From Arthrobacter methylotrophus (lineage in GTDB: Bacteria > Actinomycetota > Actinomycetes > Actinomycetales > Micrococcaceae), in contig NZ_BAABED010000001.1 of NCBI RefSeq assembly GCF_039539965.1, positions 3,906,001-3,970,000 on the forward strand: a stretch of DNA of 64,000 bases. The letters run 5' to 3'. Every line of letters starts with the position of its first letter. Position 1 is the first letter of the stretch. Both the position numbers and the translations under genes were made by a program. Below the pieces are notes generated by a model. The model was given only the letters and a program-made list of their open reading frames with translations, made no database searches and was not told where the DNA came from. Below are positions 8,348 to 15,554 of the stretch, in pieces.

Positions 8348-9373
8348 TTAGTCCTGGTTTCCTTCCCGGGTCGGGGGGTAGTTGATAACACGGCAAAGAT
8401 CGTCCAATTCGCCATTCTCCAAGCCATCGAAGACCGCGGGTAGCTCCTCGAACGGCGATTCCCCTGTGAGGAAGGCGTCGAACACGGGGTCCCGCAGCAA
8501 GGAGACTGCCAACTCGAGCCGCTCGCTTGTGGTCCTACGGTGCCTGCGCGAACGCGCAACCACCCCCACCTGGCTGGCGCGGATGGATAGCCGCCGGGCA
8601 TGGAAGTCCTCGCCCAATGGCAGGGAAACCGGCCGGTCCCCGTACCAAGACATCTCGATGATCTCGCCTTCGTCGCCCGCCAGCTCCAAGCTACGGGCCA
8701 GACCTTCGTCCGTGGCCGAGCAATGGAACACGATATCGCAGTCTTGGCTCGCTTCGCCCGGCAGCACGAAGTCCACGCCCAAGGATTCCACGAACCCGCG
8801 CTTCCCCGGATCCGTCTCCACCAGTTGCAAGCGCCCCAGCGGGAAGCCGCGCAGGAGCGCCGCGGTCATCCCGCCCACCAGGCCGGCGCCGACGACGGCG
8901 ATCCTGTCACCGAGGCGGGGCCCGGCTTCCCAGAGTGCGTTGAGGGCGATCTCGGCGATGCCGGTGAGCACAGCGCGGCGTGCCGGCACGCCGTCGGGAA
9001 TTCTGGTGAGCGATGTGAGCGGCACGACGTAGCGGTCCTGATGCGGGTGCAGGCAGAAGACCTTCTGGCCGATCCAGTCTCGGGGGCCCTCTTCGACAAT
9101 GCCCACCGATAAGTAGCCGAACTTGACCGGGGACGGAAACTCGCCGCTTTGATGGGGTGCGCGCATCTCCTTGGCAATACGCGGAGGAACGCGGGCTCCA
9201 TGGACCACAAGTTCGGTGCCCCGGCTGACCCCGGAGCACAGTGCCCGGACCAAAGCCTCGCCTTCTCTCGGTGCAGGGAGCTCCTCGCTCCGCAGTTCAC
9301 CTCGGCAGGGGCCAACCGTCCAGTAAGCCGATGCGGTTTGTGTGTGCGGGGGTGCTTGCCGTGTGAAAGTCAT
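8348..9373 (-). CDS. Zinc-type alcohol dehydrogenase-like (MDR) oxidoreductase
   Basis: A 341-residue medium-chain dehydrogenase. CSGVSRGTELVVHG is the N-terminal catalytic-domain loop, and IAVVGAGLVGGMTAALL is the nucleotide-binding Rossmann motif. The catalytic Cys/His pattern differs from classic zinc ADH, so metal use is uncertain. It precedes the PTPS-like gene by 2 bp and the two are almost certainly cotranscribed. In actinobacteria this pair is found in small clusters of unproven function. The ATG at 9373 was chosen because the upstream extension has non-coding character. Confidence 0.75.
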   Translation of the reverse strand: MTFTRQAPPHTQTASAYWTVGPCRGELRSEELPAPREGEALVRALCSGVSRGTELVVHGARVPPRIAKEMRAPHQSGEFPSPVKFGYLSVGIVEEGPRDWIGQKVFCLHPHQDRYVVPLTSLTRIPDGVPARRAVLTGIAEIALNALWEAGPRLGDRIAVVGAGLVGGMTAALLRGFPLGRLQLVETDPGKRGFVESLGVDFVLPGEASQDCDIVFHCSATDEGLARSLELAGDEGEIIEMSWYGDRPVSLPLGEDFHARRLSIRASQVGVVARSRRHRRTTSERLELAVSLLRDPVFDAFLTGESPFEELPAVFDGLENGELDDLCRVINYPPTREGNQD

Positions 9374-9450
9374 CGTGTTTGCGAATCTAGCCCGGCAACT
9401 GCGATTGCGGAAGGGAAGCCTACTTATAAGGCGTCTGCCACCCGACCGTT

Positions 9451-9480
9451 TTGGGGAACGGGCCCCCACTCCGGTACCCT
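9451..9480 (+). promoter_or_regulatory. Candidate tRNA-Ser promoter
   Basis: TTGGGG (9451-9456), an 18-bp spacer and TACCCT (9475-9480) end 9 bp before the tRNA, the right distance for initiation just upstream of the mature 5' end. Confidence 0.5.
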
Positions 9481-9489
9481 ATTTCAGTT

Positions 9490-9576
9490 GGTGACGTGTC
9501 CGAGCGGCCGAAGGTGCAACACTCGAAATGTTGTTTGGTGTAAAAGCCAACGTGGGTTCAAATCCCACCGTCACCG
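9490..9576 (+). tRNA. tRNA-Ser(CGA)
   Basis: An 87-nt serine tRNA. The acceptor stem GGTGACG pairs with CGTCACC (9569-9575). The anticodon stem CAACA/TGTTG encloses CTCGAAA with anticodon CGA at 9524-9526, which reads UCG. A long variable arm and the GTTCAAAT T-loop are present. CCA is not encoded. The 3' half, from the T-arm onward, is the attachment site of the island that follows. Confidence 0.95.
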
Positions 9577-9577
9577 C
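9557..9577 (+). repeat. attL core (21 bp)
   Basis: The repeat begins TTCAAATCCCACC and ends GTCACCGC. It covers the T-loop, T-stem, acceptor 3' strand and discriminator of tRNA-Ser plus one base, so the integrated element preserves the whole tRNA. The identical copy is at 22911-22931. Confidence 0.93.
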
Positions 9578-9587
9578 GGAACAGAAC

Positions 9588-9632
9588 GGCCCCGCATCCC
9601 TTTATTTGCAAGGGAAGCGGGGCCTTTCTCTT
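9588..9632 (+). terminator. Rho-independent terminator after tRNA-Ser / integrase 3' side
   Basis: GGCCCCGC-A-TCCCTT (9588-9602) pairs with AAGGGA-A-GCGGGGCC (9610-9624) around a 7-nt loop, followed by TTTCTCTT. It terminates the tRNA transcript and may also act for the oppositely oriented integrase. Confidence 0.85.
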
Positions 9633-9640
9633 GCCCAAAA

Positions 9641-10774
9641 TCAGGCCGGTGCCCACATTTTGCCCACACTTGCCAGAGAGACGGCGTGATCCAGGGCGTC
9701 TGAAACTGAGTCAAGATCCCCGTCAAACAGGTCCGCGTACGTGTCCAGGGTCATGGCTGCCGAGCTGTGGCCGAGCATCTTTTGGACCACTTTCACGTTG
9801 GCGCCGGCCGATACGGCGAAGCTCGCGGCCGAGTGCCGCAGATCGTGAGGCGTGATCCGGGGAACGCCAGCCCGCTTAATTGCGTAGGCAAACCAGCTCA
9901 TGTTGTCCTCGTGCACCCTGGCAGCGCGCAGATAGTGCCCGTTCTCGTCTGGGAACACCAGCTCATCCCGGCCCTTTCCCTCGCATTGGTGCGCCAGTTG
10001 CTTCGCCAGGAACTTGGGGAAGGGTACTGTCCTCTTCTTGTGGTTCTTCGGTGTCCCGACGTGGATCACGGAACCCACTTGGACGGCGTTCTCTTCGATC
10101 ATGAGACGGCGGCGCAGCATGTCCAGGTGCTTGACCTTCAGCGCGGTCGCCTCGCCCCAGCGAATGCCGCAGTAGGCCAGCACCAGGACGAGCCCTGGGT
10201 ACTTGCTTGCTGCCGCCAGCTCGTGCACCTGATCGTGGCTCAGGTAGACGTGAGGCTTCTTCACCTTCCGGGGAAGCGAGACGCCCCGGGCCGGATTGCT
10301 CAGTGTCCGCCGATCGCTCACGGCGTCATCCAGGATTGATGCCAGGACACCGTAGGACCGGATTACCAGCGTTGCACCCTTAGGCTTCCGGGGCGGTGTA
10401 GCGTCCGGATCTCCTAGCGTCAGTTCGGAGACCCATTGCTGAACAGCCGTCTTCCGGACATCGGCCACGGCCACACTCCCCCAGACCGGCAGCACATGGA
10501 TTCTCCAGGCGGATTCAAGCGGCCGAAGCGCGGACGGCTTCAGGTGCGTCTGACGGGCCAGCCACGCCGCGCCCAGCGGCCCAATCAGCGCCTTTGCGGC
10601 CGTAGCGTCGATGAACTCGCCGCGGTCCTTCGAAACCTCCACCGTCCTGGCGAACCGTTCAGCATCGCGCTTCGTTGTGAATCCGCGCTTATCGGTCTGC
10701 GTCCGGTCCGGCTTCCGATAGCGGACCCTGTAGCGCCGGCCCGCCGTCGTGTCATAGGGCTCAATCGTCGCCAT
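9641..10774 (-). CDS. int: Tyrosine-family site-specific integrase
   Basis: A 377-residue tyrosine recombinase that inserts and excises the island at tRNA-Ser. The catalytic set is complete: Arg205 (CGIRWGEATALK), a Lys in PKNHKKRTV, His310 and Arg313 (HDLRHSA), His336 (LGHSS) and Tyr346 (TLDTYADLF). The N-terminus has an AP2-like arm-binding region (RYRVRYRKPDRTQTDKRGF) and a SAM-like core-binding domain. ATG 10774 was chosen over 10792 because GGAGAGG lies about 9 nt before it. It overlaps the repressor gene end by 14 bp and is probably cotranscribed with it. The last codons contain two of the arm-like repeats. Confidence 0.95.
   Translation of the reverse strand: MATIEPYDTTAGRRYRVRYRKPDRTQTDKRGFTTKRDAERFARTVEVSKDRGEFIDATAAKALIGPLGAAWLARQTHLKPSALRPLESAWRIHVLPVWGSVAVADVRKTAVQQWVSELTLGDPDATPPRKPKGATLVIRSYGVLASILDDAVSDRRTLSNPARGVSLPRKVKKPHVYLSHDQVHELAAASKYPGLVLVLAYCGIRWGEATALKVKHLDMLRRRLMIEENAVQVGSVIHVGTPKNHKKRTVPFPKFLAKQLAHQCEGKGRDELVFPDENGHYLRAARVHEDNMSWFAYAIKRAGVPRITPHDLRHSAASFAVSAGANVKVVQKMLGHSSAAMTLDTYADLFDGDLDSVSDALDHAVSLASVGKMWAPA
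9650..9669. repeat. Left arm-type repeats, TGCCCACAT/TGCCCACAC
   Basis: Two 9-bp direct repeats 11 bp apart (9650-9658, 9661-9669) within the 3' end of int, 73 bp from the core. Three TGCCCACAT copies with the same 11-bp period lie 84 bp inside the right core. Same-phase repeats flanking both cores are what integrase arm sites look like. The motif also resembles a DnaA box variant (TTGCCCACA). Confidence 0.5.
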
Positions 10775-11225
10775 TGCGAGCCGCCTCTCCATTCAGCGTC
10801 TCGGAGTCCCTTTTCGTGACATCCATTGGCTGCGCCGGCCACGCAAGCAGTAGCCGCTCCAAGCGTTCCGCGGGCGACTCCTCTCCATGTCCGGGTAGGG
10901 GCGATTTACCACTCGCCCATGACCACAGTTCAGGGAAATTGACGGGCCCAACGGCCGTGGCCGCCGGCTCCGGCGATGGGTCCGTGTGAGGCAACAGCAG
11001 ACTGTTCGGAGGAACCCCAAGAGCAACAGCTAGCGCCATTAAGTCGTCAGCATCCACTCTCCGCTCTCCCGCCTCAATGCGGCGCAGTCCAAGCGCCGGG
11101 ATAGGCCGACCCAGCGCGGCAAGGCGTTCAGATAGCTCCTTGTACTGAGTCCGACCGCGCAGCCGTGAGACGTTTGCCCGCACGATTTCACCCGTCGGGC
11201 CAAGGGGGTTTTTCTTATCAGCCAT
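10761..11225 (-). CDS. XRE-type repressor of the island
   Basis: A 154-residue protein with an N-terminal Cro/CI-like helix-turn-helix (about residues 10-70): YKELSERLAALGRPIPALGL, then RRIEAGERRVDADDLMALAVALG. The rest is low-complexity and has no recognised domain. It lies just upstream of int on the same strand and divergent from the excisionase gene, with two 15-bp operator-like palindromes in between. That is the layout of a lysogeny master repressor. The ATG at 11225 gives MADKKNPLGP; an upstream start at 11246 seems less likely. Confidence 0.82.
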   Translation of the reverse strand: MADKKNPLGPTGEIVRANVSRLRGRTQYKELSERLAALGRPIPALGLRRIEAGERRVDADDLMALAVALGVPPNSLLLPHTDPSPEPAATAVGPVNFPELWSWASGKSPLPGHGEESPAERLERLLLAWPAQPMDVTKRDSETLNGEAARNGDD

Positions 11226-11239
11226 GCAGCCATTGTTGC

Positions 11240-11254
11240 AGATCAAAATGATCT
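11240..11254. promoter_or_regulatory. Operator O1 of the island switch region
   Basis: AGATCA-AAA-TGATCT is a perfect 6-bp-arm inverted repeat, followed by ATCAA. It lies 15 bp before the repressor ATG. A near copy is 67 bp away at 11307-11321. Confidence 0.6.
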
Positions 11255-11306
11255 ATCAAAGCTCTACTTGTTTCATGGGGACTCACCATGTATCTTGATT
11301 CTTAGG

Positions 11307-11321
11307 GGATCGAAATGATCT
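11307..11321. promoter_or_regulatory. Operator O2 of the island switch region
   Basis: GGATCGAAATGATCT matches O1 at 13 of 15 positions and shares the downstream CTNTCAA context. It is 22 bp upstream of the excisionase ATG, so a bound repressor could block the rightward promoter. Confidence 0.6.
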
Positions 11322-11343
11322 CTCAACTATCAAGGAGGTAACG

Positions 11344-11544
11344 ATGGGATTGGAACTACTCACCTCAGGCGAGTTGGCGGAGAAGCTGCATAAATCGGCC
11401 GCCGCGTTGGCTCAGTGGCGATACAAAGGCATTGGCCCCAAGTTCATCAAGCTTGGTTCCGGCATCCGCTACCGCGCTAGCGACGTAGAGGCGTGGCTAG
11501 ATGCTCAGACCCGGCAGCAGACCGGGGAGCAGGTATCGGCCTAA
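11344..11544 (+). CDS. xis: Excisionase/AlpA-like HTH protein
   Basis: A 66-residue HTH_17 protein: LLTSGELAEKLHKSAAALAQ then GIGPKFIKLGSGIRYRASDVEAW, the classic excisionase winged helix with basic wing. It has the strongest ribosome-binding site in the region (AAGGAGGT, 6 nt before ATG). As first gene of the rightward operon, divergent from the repressor, it probably bends att DNA for excision and may also activate the operon. Confidence 0.85.
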   Translation: MGLELLTSGELAEKLHKSAAALAQWRYKGIGPKFIKLGSGIRYRASDVEAWLDAQTRQQTGEQVSA

Positions 11545-11621
11545 CACAGGACCGAACCACAGAGCATCACCAAGACCGTTGTCTGACGGCAAGCAACCAA
11601 GCTGAGAAAGAACGAACTGAC

Positions 11622-11852
11622 ATGCCAGAAAATATCCCAACCTTCACCACCATTAAGTCGTGGATCCTCGAAGCCGCTGCCGAGTCCAACATTGTGATGA
11701 GTACCCGCCGCGCCAAGAAAATGGCCGGCGACTACCTGACCCGCAATGACCCGGATTCCTACAGTCGCTTGGCGTACAGCGATCCGGTGGGCGAAAGCGT
11801 GGCCCGGCGCTGGATGGAGTTCAAGCACAACCCGGAATCGGTGGCGGCATGA
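11622..11852 (+). CDS. Small island protein, unknown function
   Basis: A 76-residue basic-acidic protein beginning MPENIPTFTTIKSWILEAAA. The middle, VMSTRRAKKMAGDYLTRNDP, is basic. No known family is recognised. A weak GAGAAAG lies upstream. It overlaps the next gene by ATGA, so it belongs to the rightward operon. Confidence 0.65.
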   Translation: MPENIPTFTTIKSWILEAAAESNIVMSTRRAKKMAGDYLTRNDPDSYSRLAYSDPVGESVARRWMEFKHNPESVAA

Positions 11853-11998
11853 TCACCAGGGCGGAGCTTGACGCCGAGCTGGCCGCCGCGTGGGAGTCCG
11901 GGTATTGGCATGGGACGAGCCACCAGGGGCCGCTCAACTCCGCGGTCGTTGACGCTCGGAACCCTTACAAGCAGACAGACCCGGAGCCCACCGAATGA
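11849..11998 (+). CDS. 49-residue overlapping island protein
   Basis: Translates as MITRAELDAELAAAWESGYW through to PEPTE. It begins in ATGA overlap with the preceding stop and ends in ATGA overlap with the next gene, so three consecutive genes are translationally coupled. The helical N-terminus is Ala/Glu-rich. Function is unknown; its reality rests on the double overlap. Confidence 0.6.
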   Translation: MITRAELDAELAAAWESGYWHGTSHQGPLNSAVVDARNPYKQTDPEPTE

Positions 11999-12279
11999 GC
12001 CGCTGCGAGTGCGAGTGGCTTGGGGACTGCTCCTGCGAACTTTCGCCAGTGCTGCCGACCACCCCGGCCAAGGCGTGCAAGGTGCGCCTCAAGTCAGAGG
12101 GCAGCGGCGTGACTTGCCCCATGCGCTCCGGTGAGCCGCACGTTTACGACTGGCCCGGCTGGGACCAGCACCGGGACGCCTGCTACCACTGCGGCGAACC
12201 CCGACCTCAGACAGAGAAAGGCCGCGGCGCTCCCGTCAAAGAATCCGCCACGGCCGATGAACCAACCACCACAAAGTAG
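11995..12279 (+). CDS. Cys-rich small island protein
   Basis: A 94-residue protein. The N-terminus is CECEWLGDCSCELS, and CPMRSGEPHVYDWPGWDQHR followed by CYHCGE resembles the short zinc-ribbon-like proteins common in actinobacteriophage early regions. Metal binding is inferred from the cysteine spacing. It is coupled by ATGA to the preceding 49-residue gene. Confidence 0.68.
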   Translation: MSRCECEWLGDCSCELSPVLPTTPAKACKVRLKSEGSGVTCPMRSGEPHVYDWPGWDQHRDACYHCGEPRPQTEKGRGAPVKESATADEPTTTK

Positions 12280-12289
12280 GAGATTCACT

Positions 12290-12895
12290 ATGCAGACTAC
12301 CAAGACCCTCAAGCTCGTGCAGGATGCCGAAACCGACCACGACGGGTCGGACTTTCCCCCGGTGAAGTTCCCCATCGGATCTCTCGTTGTCCTAAACCAC
12401 AACACTTCCGCGTTCGCTGACGTGATCGGCACCGGGACCGTCGTGTCAATGCCGAAGGGGATCATCCACCACCCTGCCATGGTCGCGGTTCAGTGGCACA
12501 TCTATGACGACGGCATGGTGAGTGCGCCTTATGAACCGGTATTCCTGGAGCCCGTCGAACCCCACCGCGAAGAAATACGGCTGGAAGTCGAAGCCGCCGC
12601 CCATCAGTGGCAGGTGCGCCAGATGGCCGAATGGCTGGCTAAGCCCATTGGGCACAAGGTCACACCCGGGGATTTCGTGCACCGGATCATCTGTGCAGTA
12701 CAGATCATCCGGGAGCAAGTACCGGCGTACTCCGTCAGCAAACTTGCTGTGGAATCAGGTATCTCACGCTCCACACTTCGAGACAGGCTGAACGGCAACA
12801 GCGTACTGACCGTGACGGACCTTTACCGTGTAGCCGTGGCGATGGACGTCAGTGCGATAGACATCATGGAACTCGCCAACAAGGGCACCAAGTGA
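12290..12895 (+). CDS. Island protein with C-terminal HTH
   Basis: A 201-residue protein. Residues about 20-85 look like a beta-rich domain (KFPIGSLVVLNHNTSAFADV, then GTVVSMPKGI). The C-terminal third holds a helix-turn-helix: YSVSKLAVESGISRSTLRDR then GNSVLTVTDLYRVAVAMDV, typical of XRE regulators. It could be a second regulator controlling the replication or late part. The ATG at 12290 has GGAG 7 nt upstream, and the longer open frame before it is rejected. It overlaps the next gene by GTGA. Confidence 0.75.
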   Translation: MQTTKTLKLVQDAETDHDGSDFPPVKFPIGSLVVLNHNTSAFADVIGTGTVVSMPKGIIHHPAMVAVQWHIYDDGMVSAPYEPVFLEPVEPHREEIRLEVEAAAHQWQVRQMAEWLAKPIGHKVTPGDFVHRIICAVQIIREQVPAYSVSKLAVESGISRSTLRDRLNGNSVLTVTDLYRVAVAMDVSAIDIMELANKGTK

Positions 12896-13146
12896 GCACG
12901 CCACCAGCCGGATACGTCCGGTATAAGAAAGGCTCGGATCGTTGGACCGGCCCCGAAATCATCAAGCGGGGCTGGATCATCACGCCGGCGTGGAACTCGA
13001 CCACCGGCCTTCACTCCATCGAGTTGTGGACAGCGAATCATGAGCCGCCGACATACTCAGTCCTTTCTCCCGACGAAGCCATTGAGCTCGCGGCGGATCT
13101 CATCGCGGCCGCCCAGGCCGCTCGGGCTGCCGGAGAGACGAAGTAA
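12892..13146 (+). CDS. Small island protein, unknown function
   Basis: An 84-residue protein with a GTG start overlapping the previous stop. The first half is beta-rich with many aromatic residues (GYVRYKKGSDRWTGPEIIKR); the second half is an alanine-rich helix (SPDEAIELAADLIAAAQAAR). No family is recognised. The stop overlaps the start of the next short membrane peptide gene by one base. Confidence 0.65.
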   Translation: MSTPPAGYVRYKKGSDRWTGPEIIKRGWIITPAWNSTTGLHSIELWTANHEPPTYSVLSPDEAIELAADLIAAAQAARAAGETK

Positions 13147-13268
13147 TGCGGCAAGGGCTCAGGCGGACCGCGCAGGCCGCGTTCTGGATCCTCGCCACCT
13201 GCCTCCTGTACTTCGCCCTGGCAATACCGTCCACTCTCGCCAAACTCATCTTCGGCTCGCCGGCCTGA
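13146..13268 (+). CDS. 40-residue single-span membrane peptide
   Basis: Translates as MRQGLRRTAQAAFWILATCL and continues through LYFALAIPSTLAKLIFG. One transmembrane helix (about 12-33) follows a positively charged N-terminus, so an N-in orientation is expected. TAATG overlap with the preceding gene supports expression. Small membrane peptides in phage early regions can act in exclusion or lysis, but nothing specific can be claimed. Confidence 0.55.
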   Translation: MRQGLRRTAQAAFWILATCLLYFALAIPSTLAKLIFGSPA

Positions 13269-13298
13269 GCCCCCTACAACACGAACGGAAACAGCCGA

Positions 13299-13994
13299 AT
13301 GGGAGCTCAGAACGTCACCAAGGTATTCACCCACTGGCGGCACCTTAGCCACCGGGAAGTGCGCGCCTTGGTGTTCATGGCGAACGTATCTCTTGACGCT
13401 GACAAACCTCCCGTCTACTTCGGCGGCTGGGAAGCCGTGGCATCGGCGCTGGGACTCGACTGTGAAGGCAAGCGGGACAATGCCCAAGAGCAATACCGAA
13501 GGACCATCGCGGGGCTAGTTGCTTCCGGCGCCGTGGTTTCGAGCGGCCAGGCGAAACTCCGAGTTAGGGCCGAGTACGCCCTAGCCCTGGATCCACAGTC
13601 AACGTACAAGTCCGCGGGCACTGGCCGAGACATCGGATGGACACCGATTCCCAGGGTGCCACTTCCCACCAAAAAGGTGCCCCATGTGCACCCCCCTAAA
13701 GGTGCCCCACTTCCCACCAAAAAGGTGCCCCATGTGCACCCCCCTAAAGGTGGAGAGCGCGGCACCCTGACGGTGCCCCCTATGAGTACTGAGGAACCAC
13801 TAGGAGGAGTACTTGAGGAAAAACGGGGAGGAGTACAAATCACCAGCGCTTTTAGTCTCACCAACGCGCGAGCGAGCGAACGAACCGACTTGGTTGGAAA
13901 TTCTTCGATCGAGGATGAACGGTCAAGGCAGCTCAGGCTAATGGATCAACGAGTGGCCGAATACGAAAAGCAGCAGGAACGGGAAGCCTCGTGA
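13299..13994 (+). CDS. Replication-initiator-like winged-helix protein
   Basis: A 231-residue protein. The N-terminal 95 residues look like a helix-turn-helix/winged-helix of phage replication initiators: LSHREVRALVFMANVSLDAD, EAVASALGLDC and QYRRTIAGLVASGAVVSSGQ. The centre has two exact 16-residue repeats (PLPTKKVPHVHPPKGA type), and the C-terminal region is charged and disordered-looking. At DNA level the centre is a cluster of GGTGCC-containing repeats, which recalls lambda O, where the origin lies inside the initiator gene. Function is inferred from architecture and position; no replicative helicase or loader gene was seen next to it. Confidence 0.55.
   Translation: MGAQNVTKVFTHWRHLSHREVRALVFMANVSLDADKPPVYFGGWEAVASALGLDCEGKRDNAQEQYRRTIAGLVASGAVVSSGQAKLRVRAEYALALDPQSTYKSAGTGRDIGWTPIPRVPLPTKKVPHVHPPKGAPLPTKKVPHVHPPKGGERGTLTVPPMSTEEPLGGVLEEKRGGVQITSAFSLTNARASERTDLVGNSSIEDERSRQLRLMDQRVAEYEKQQEREAS
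13655..13778. repeat. Iteron-like GGTGCC repeats with a 48-bp tandem duplication
   Basis: GGTGCC(C/A) or GGTG starts at 13655, 13676, 13701, 13724, 13749 and 13772, spaced 21-25 bp. A 48-bp unit is duplicated in tandem (about 13659-13706 and 13707-13754). Between them lie TGTGCAC palindromes. The cluster is in frame and encodes the repeated Pro/Lys/His linker of the initiator-like protein. It is a candidate replication origin. Confidence 0.5.
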
Positions 13995-14194
13995 GCGCCA
14001 CCGATAACGAGCGCCGGCAGGATCTTGGTCTGCCAGTCATCCCCGATCCACCAGAACACCACTGCACCAAAGGCTGGCTCTCTGAAACTCCGGACGGGCT
14101 ACCCATTCCCTGCCTGACCTGCCGCCCCTGGCTTCGGCCGAACATCAGAGCCACACCCAAAACCATCGAAACCCCCACCCAGAAGGACAACTAA
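13991..14194 (+). CDS. Small Cys/His-containing island protein
   Basis: A 67-residue protein with a GTG start in GTGA overlap with the preceding gene. HHCTKGWLSETPDGLPIPCL followed by TCRP gives a C-x(n)-CxxC pattern that could bind zinc. It is Pro-rich with a basic C-terminus. No family recognised. It ends 1 bp before the next ATG region, so it remains in the operon. Confidence 0.62.
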   Translation: MSATDNERRQDLGLPVIPDPPEHHCTKGWLSETPDGLPIPCLTCRPWLRPNIRATPKTIETPTQKDN

Positions 14195-14195
14195 C

Positions 14196-15131
14196 ATGGC
14201 ATGGCAACCAGGACTACCCGGCTCACAGGTAAGCAACGATGGCGACCTGATGCGCATGATCCAAGACCTTCAACGGCAAGGACGCGAGAATGCCGCAGCG
14301 AACATCTTTACCACCATGGGCATCACGCCAAAGCCCGGCGGGATCGACGTCGCCGGCTTCGTTGACTCGCTCCGCATTGACGGGACGGTTGGTGTGAGCA
14401 TGGACGCGACCGGCGTTTTCGTAGTCATGGATGCAACCGGTACAACACCCGTCGCCCGGTTCGGGCCCCTCGATAACTCGAACCCCGGTCAGTACGGCGT
14501 GGAAGTCCTCGTAGGCTCCACATGGGTCCAGATCGGCGCGCAGACCACGACATGGGCAACAGTGTCAGGCAAGCCCACCACGTTCCCGCCGTCCGCCCAC
14601 ACGCACGTCGGCGCTGACATCACATCCGGGACCGTGCCGCAGTCTGACGGCTCACAGTACGGGTGGACGAACAACGTCGCCGGAACCACCCAATACGCCG
14701 TCTGGGTGGGTAATGACGGCGGCTTCCACTTCGGCCGCAACGTCTCCAGCATCCGGTACAAGGAAAACGTCCGGAGCCACTTCACGGACCCCGCAAATGT
14801 CCTGGCCCTCACGCCCGTGCTGTACGACAAGATCGCAGGCGGTCCCAACGAATACGGCCTCATCGCCGAACAGGTAGCCGAACACTGCCCCGAGCTCATC
14901 TCATGGTTCGAGGGAAACATCGACTCAGTCCGCTACGACCTGCTCTCGGTCCAACTGCTCAACGTCGTCAAACAGCAGGACGCGCAGATCCAGGCACTCA
15001 CCGCGGCCGTGCAGACTCTCATACCCGGATTCACACTCCCGGCAGCGTCACCCGCCGCGGCAAACGTTGCCGCATCGATGGCGCCGACCCCGCAGCCGGC
15101 CCCGCTGGCTTACACGATCCAAGCCCAGTAG
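14196..15131 (+). CDS. Phage tail-fibre-like protein with C-terminal S74 intramolecular chaperone
   Basis: A 311-residue protein. The N-terminal region (1-180) is Gly/Thr-rich and beta-structured like a trimeric fibre shaft (SAHTHVGADITSGTVPQSDG is typical of fibre head-repeat areas). From about 184 it has a peptidase S74 autoprocessing chaperone: SSIRYKENVR, with Ser184 and Lys189 five residues apart as in the known Ser/Lys pair, then GLIAEQVAEHCPEL. The chaperone drives trimer folding and cleaves itself off. Such a protein would set host range on a virion, yet no other tail gene lies nearby. Confidence 0.8.
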   Translation: MAWQPGLPGSQVSNDGDLMRMIQDLQRQGRENAAANIFTTMGITPKPGGIDVAGFVDSLRIDGTVGVSMDATGVFVVMDATGTTPVARFGPLDNSNPGQYGVEVLVGSTWVQIGAQTTTWATVSGKPTTFPPSAHTHVGADITSGTVPQSDGSQYGWTNNVAGTTQYAVWVGNDGGFHFGRNVSSIRYKENVRSHFTDPANVLALTPVLYDKIAGGPNEYGLIAEQVAEHCPELISWFEGNIDSVRYDLLSVQLLNVVKQQDAQIQALTAAVQTLIPGFTLPAASPAAANVAASMAPTPQPAPLAYTIQAQ

Positions 15132-15140
15132 GAGACAACC

Positions 15141-15554
15141 ATGATCGAAGGATATGGCCGCTCACGTCGGTACGTCAGCGGCGTCGTGGTCCTGAGCCGC
15201 AAAGATGCTTTCCTGCTTTCAAATGTCCTCGACAAACAAGCCGCACCAAAGGCGCTCAGGGGCAGCAATGAAGACCTCATTGACTGCCTCCGGGCGATTG
15301 GACTAGCACGTAGTGAATTTGCAGCTTTCATCAATGCAAGGAAGACGGCCAAGAAGGATGAAAGTAACCAAGACTTGGATAAGTGGCTTACACCCTTACA
15401 AATTGCAGACCAGCTTTCAATAACTCATTCAGCAATTAGGCAGGCGCTGAAAGACGGGCGACTCGTCGGAGTAAAGGTTGATGGCCGCTGGAGAGTTAGC
15501 CCGTCTGACTTGGACAGCTACAAGGCATTACGAAATGAACGGAGAACAGCATGA
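15141..15554 (+). CDS. HTH protein following the tail-fibre gene
   Basis: A 137-residue protein. The C-terminal 60 residues form an excisionase-type HTH: LTPLQIADQLSITHSAIRQA then GRLVGVKVDGRWRVSPSDLDSY. The N-terminal half (VVLSRKDAFLLSNVLDKQAA) is unrecognised. The second half of the gene is clearly more AT-rich than its neighbours, suggesting separate origin. GGAG 6 nt before the ATG supports the start. It overlaps the next gene by ATGA. Confidence 0.7.
   Translation: MIEGYGRSRRYVSGVVVLSRKDAFLLSNVLDKQAAPKALRGSNEDLIDCLRAIGLARSEFAAFINARKTAKKDESNQDLDKWLTPLQIADQLSITHSAIRQALKDGRLVGVKVDGRWRVSPSDLDSYKALRNERRTA

Noticed and set aside
13655..13778. Short repeats as a CRISPR array
   Set aside because: Repeats are in frame within a gene, spacers are not unique, and no cas gene is nearby.
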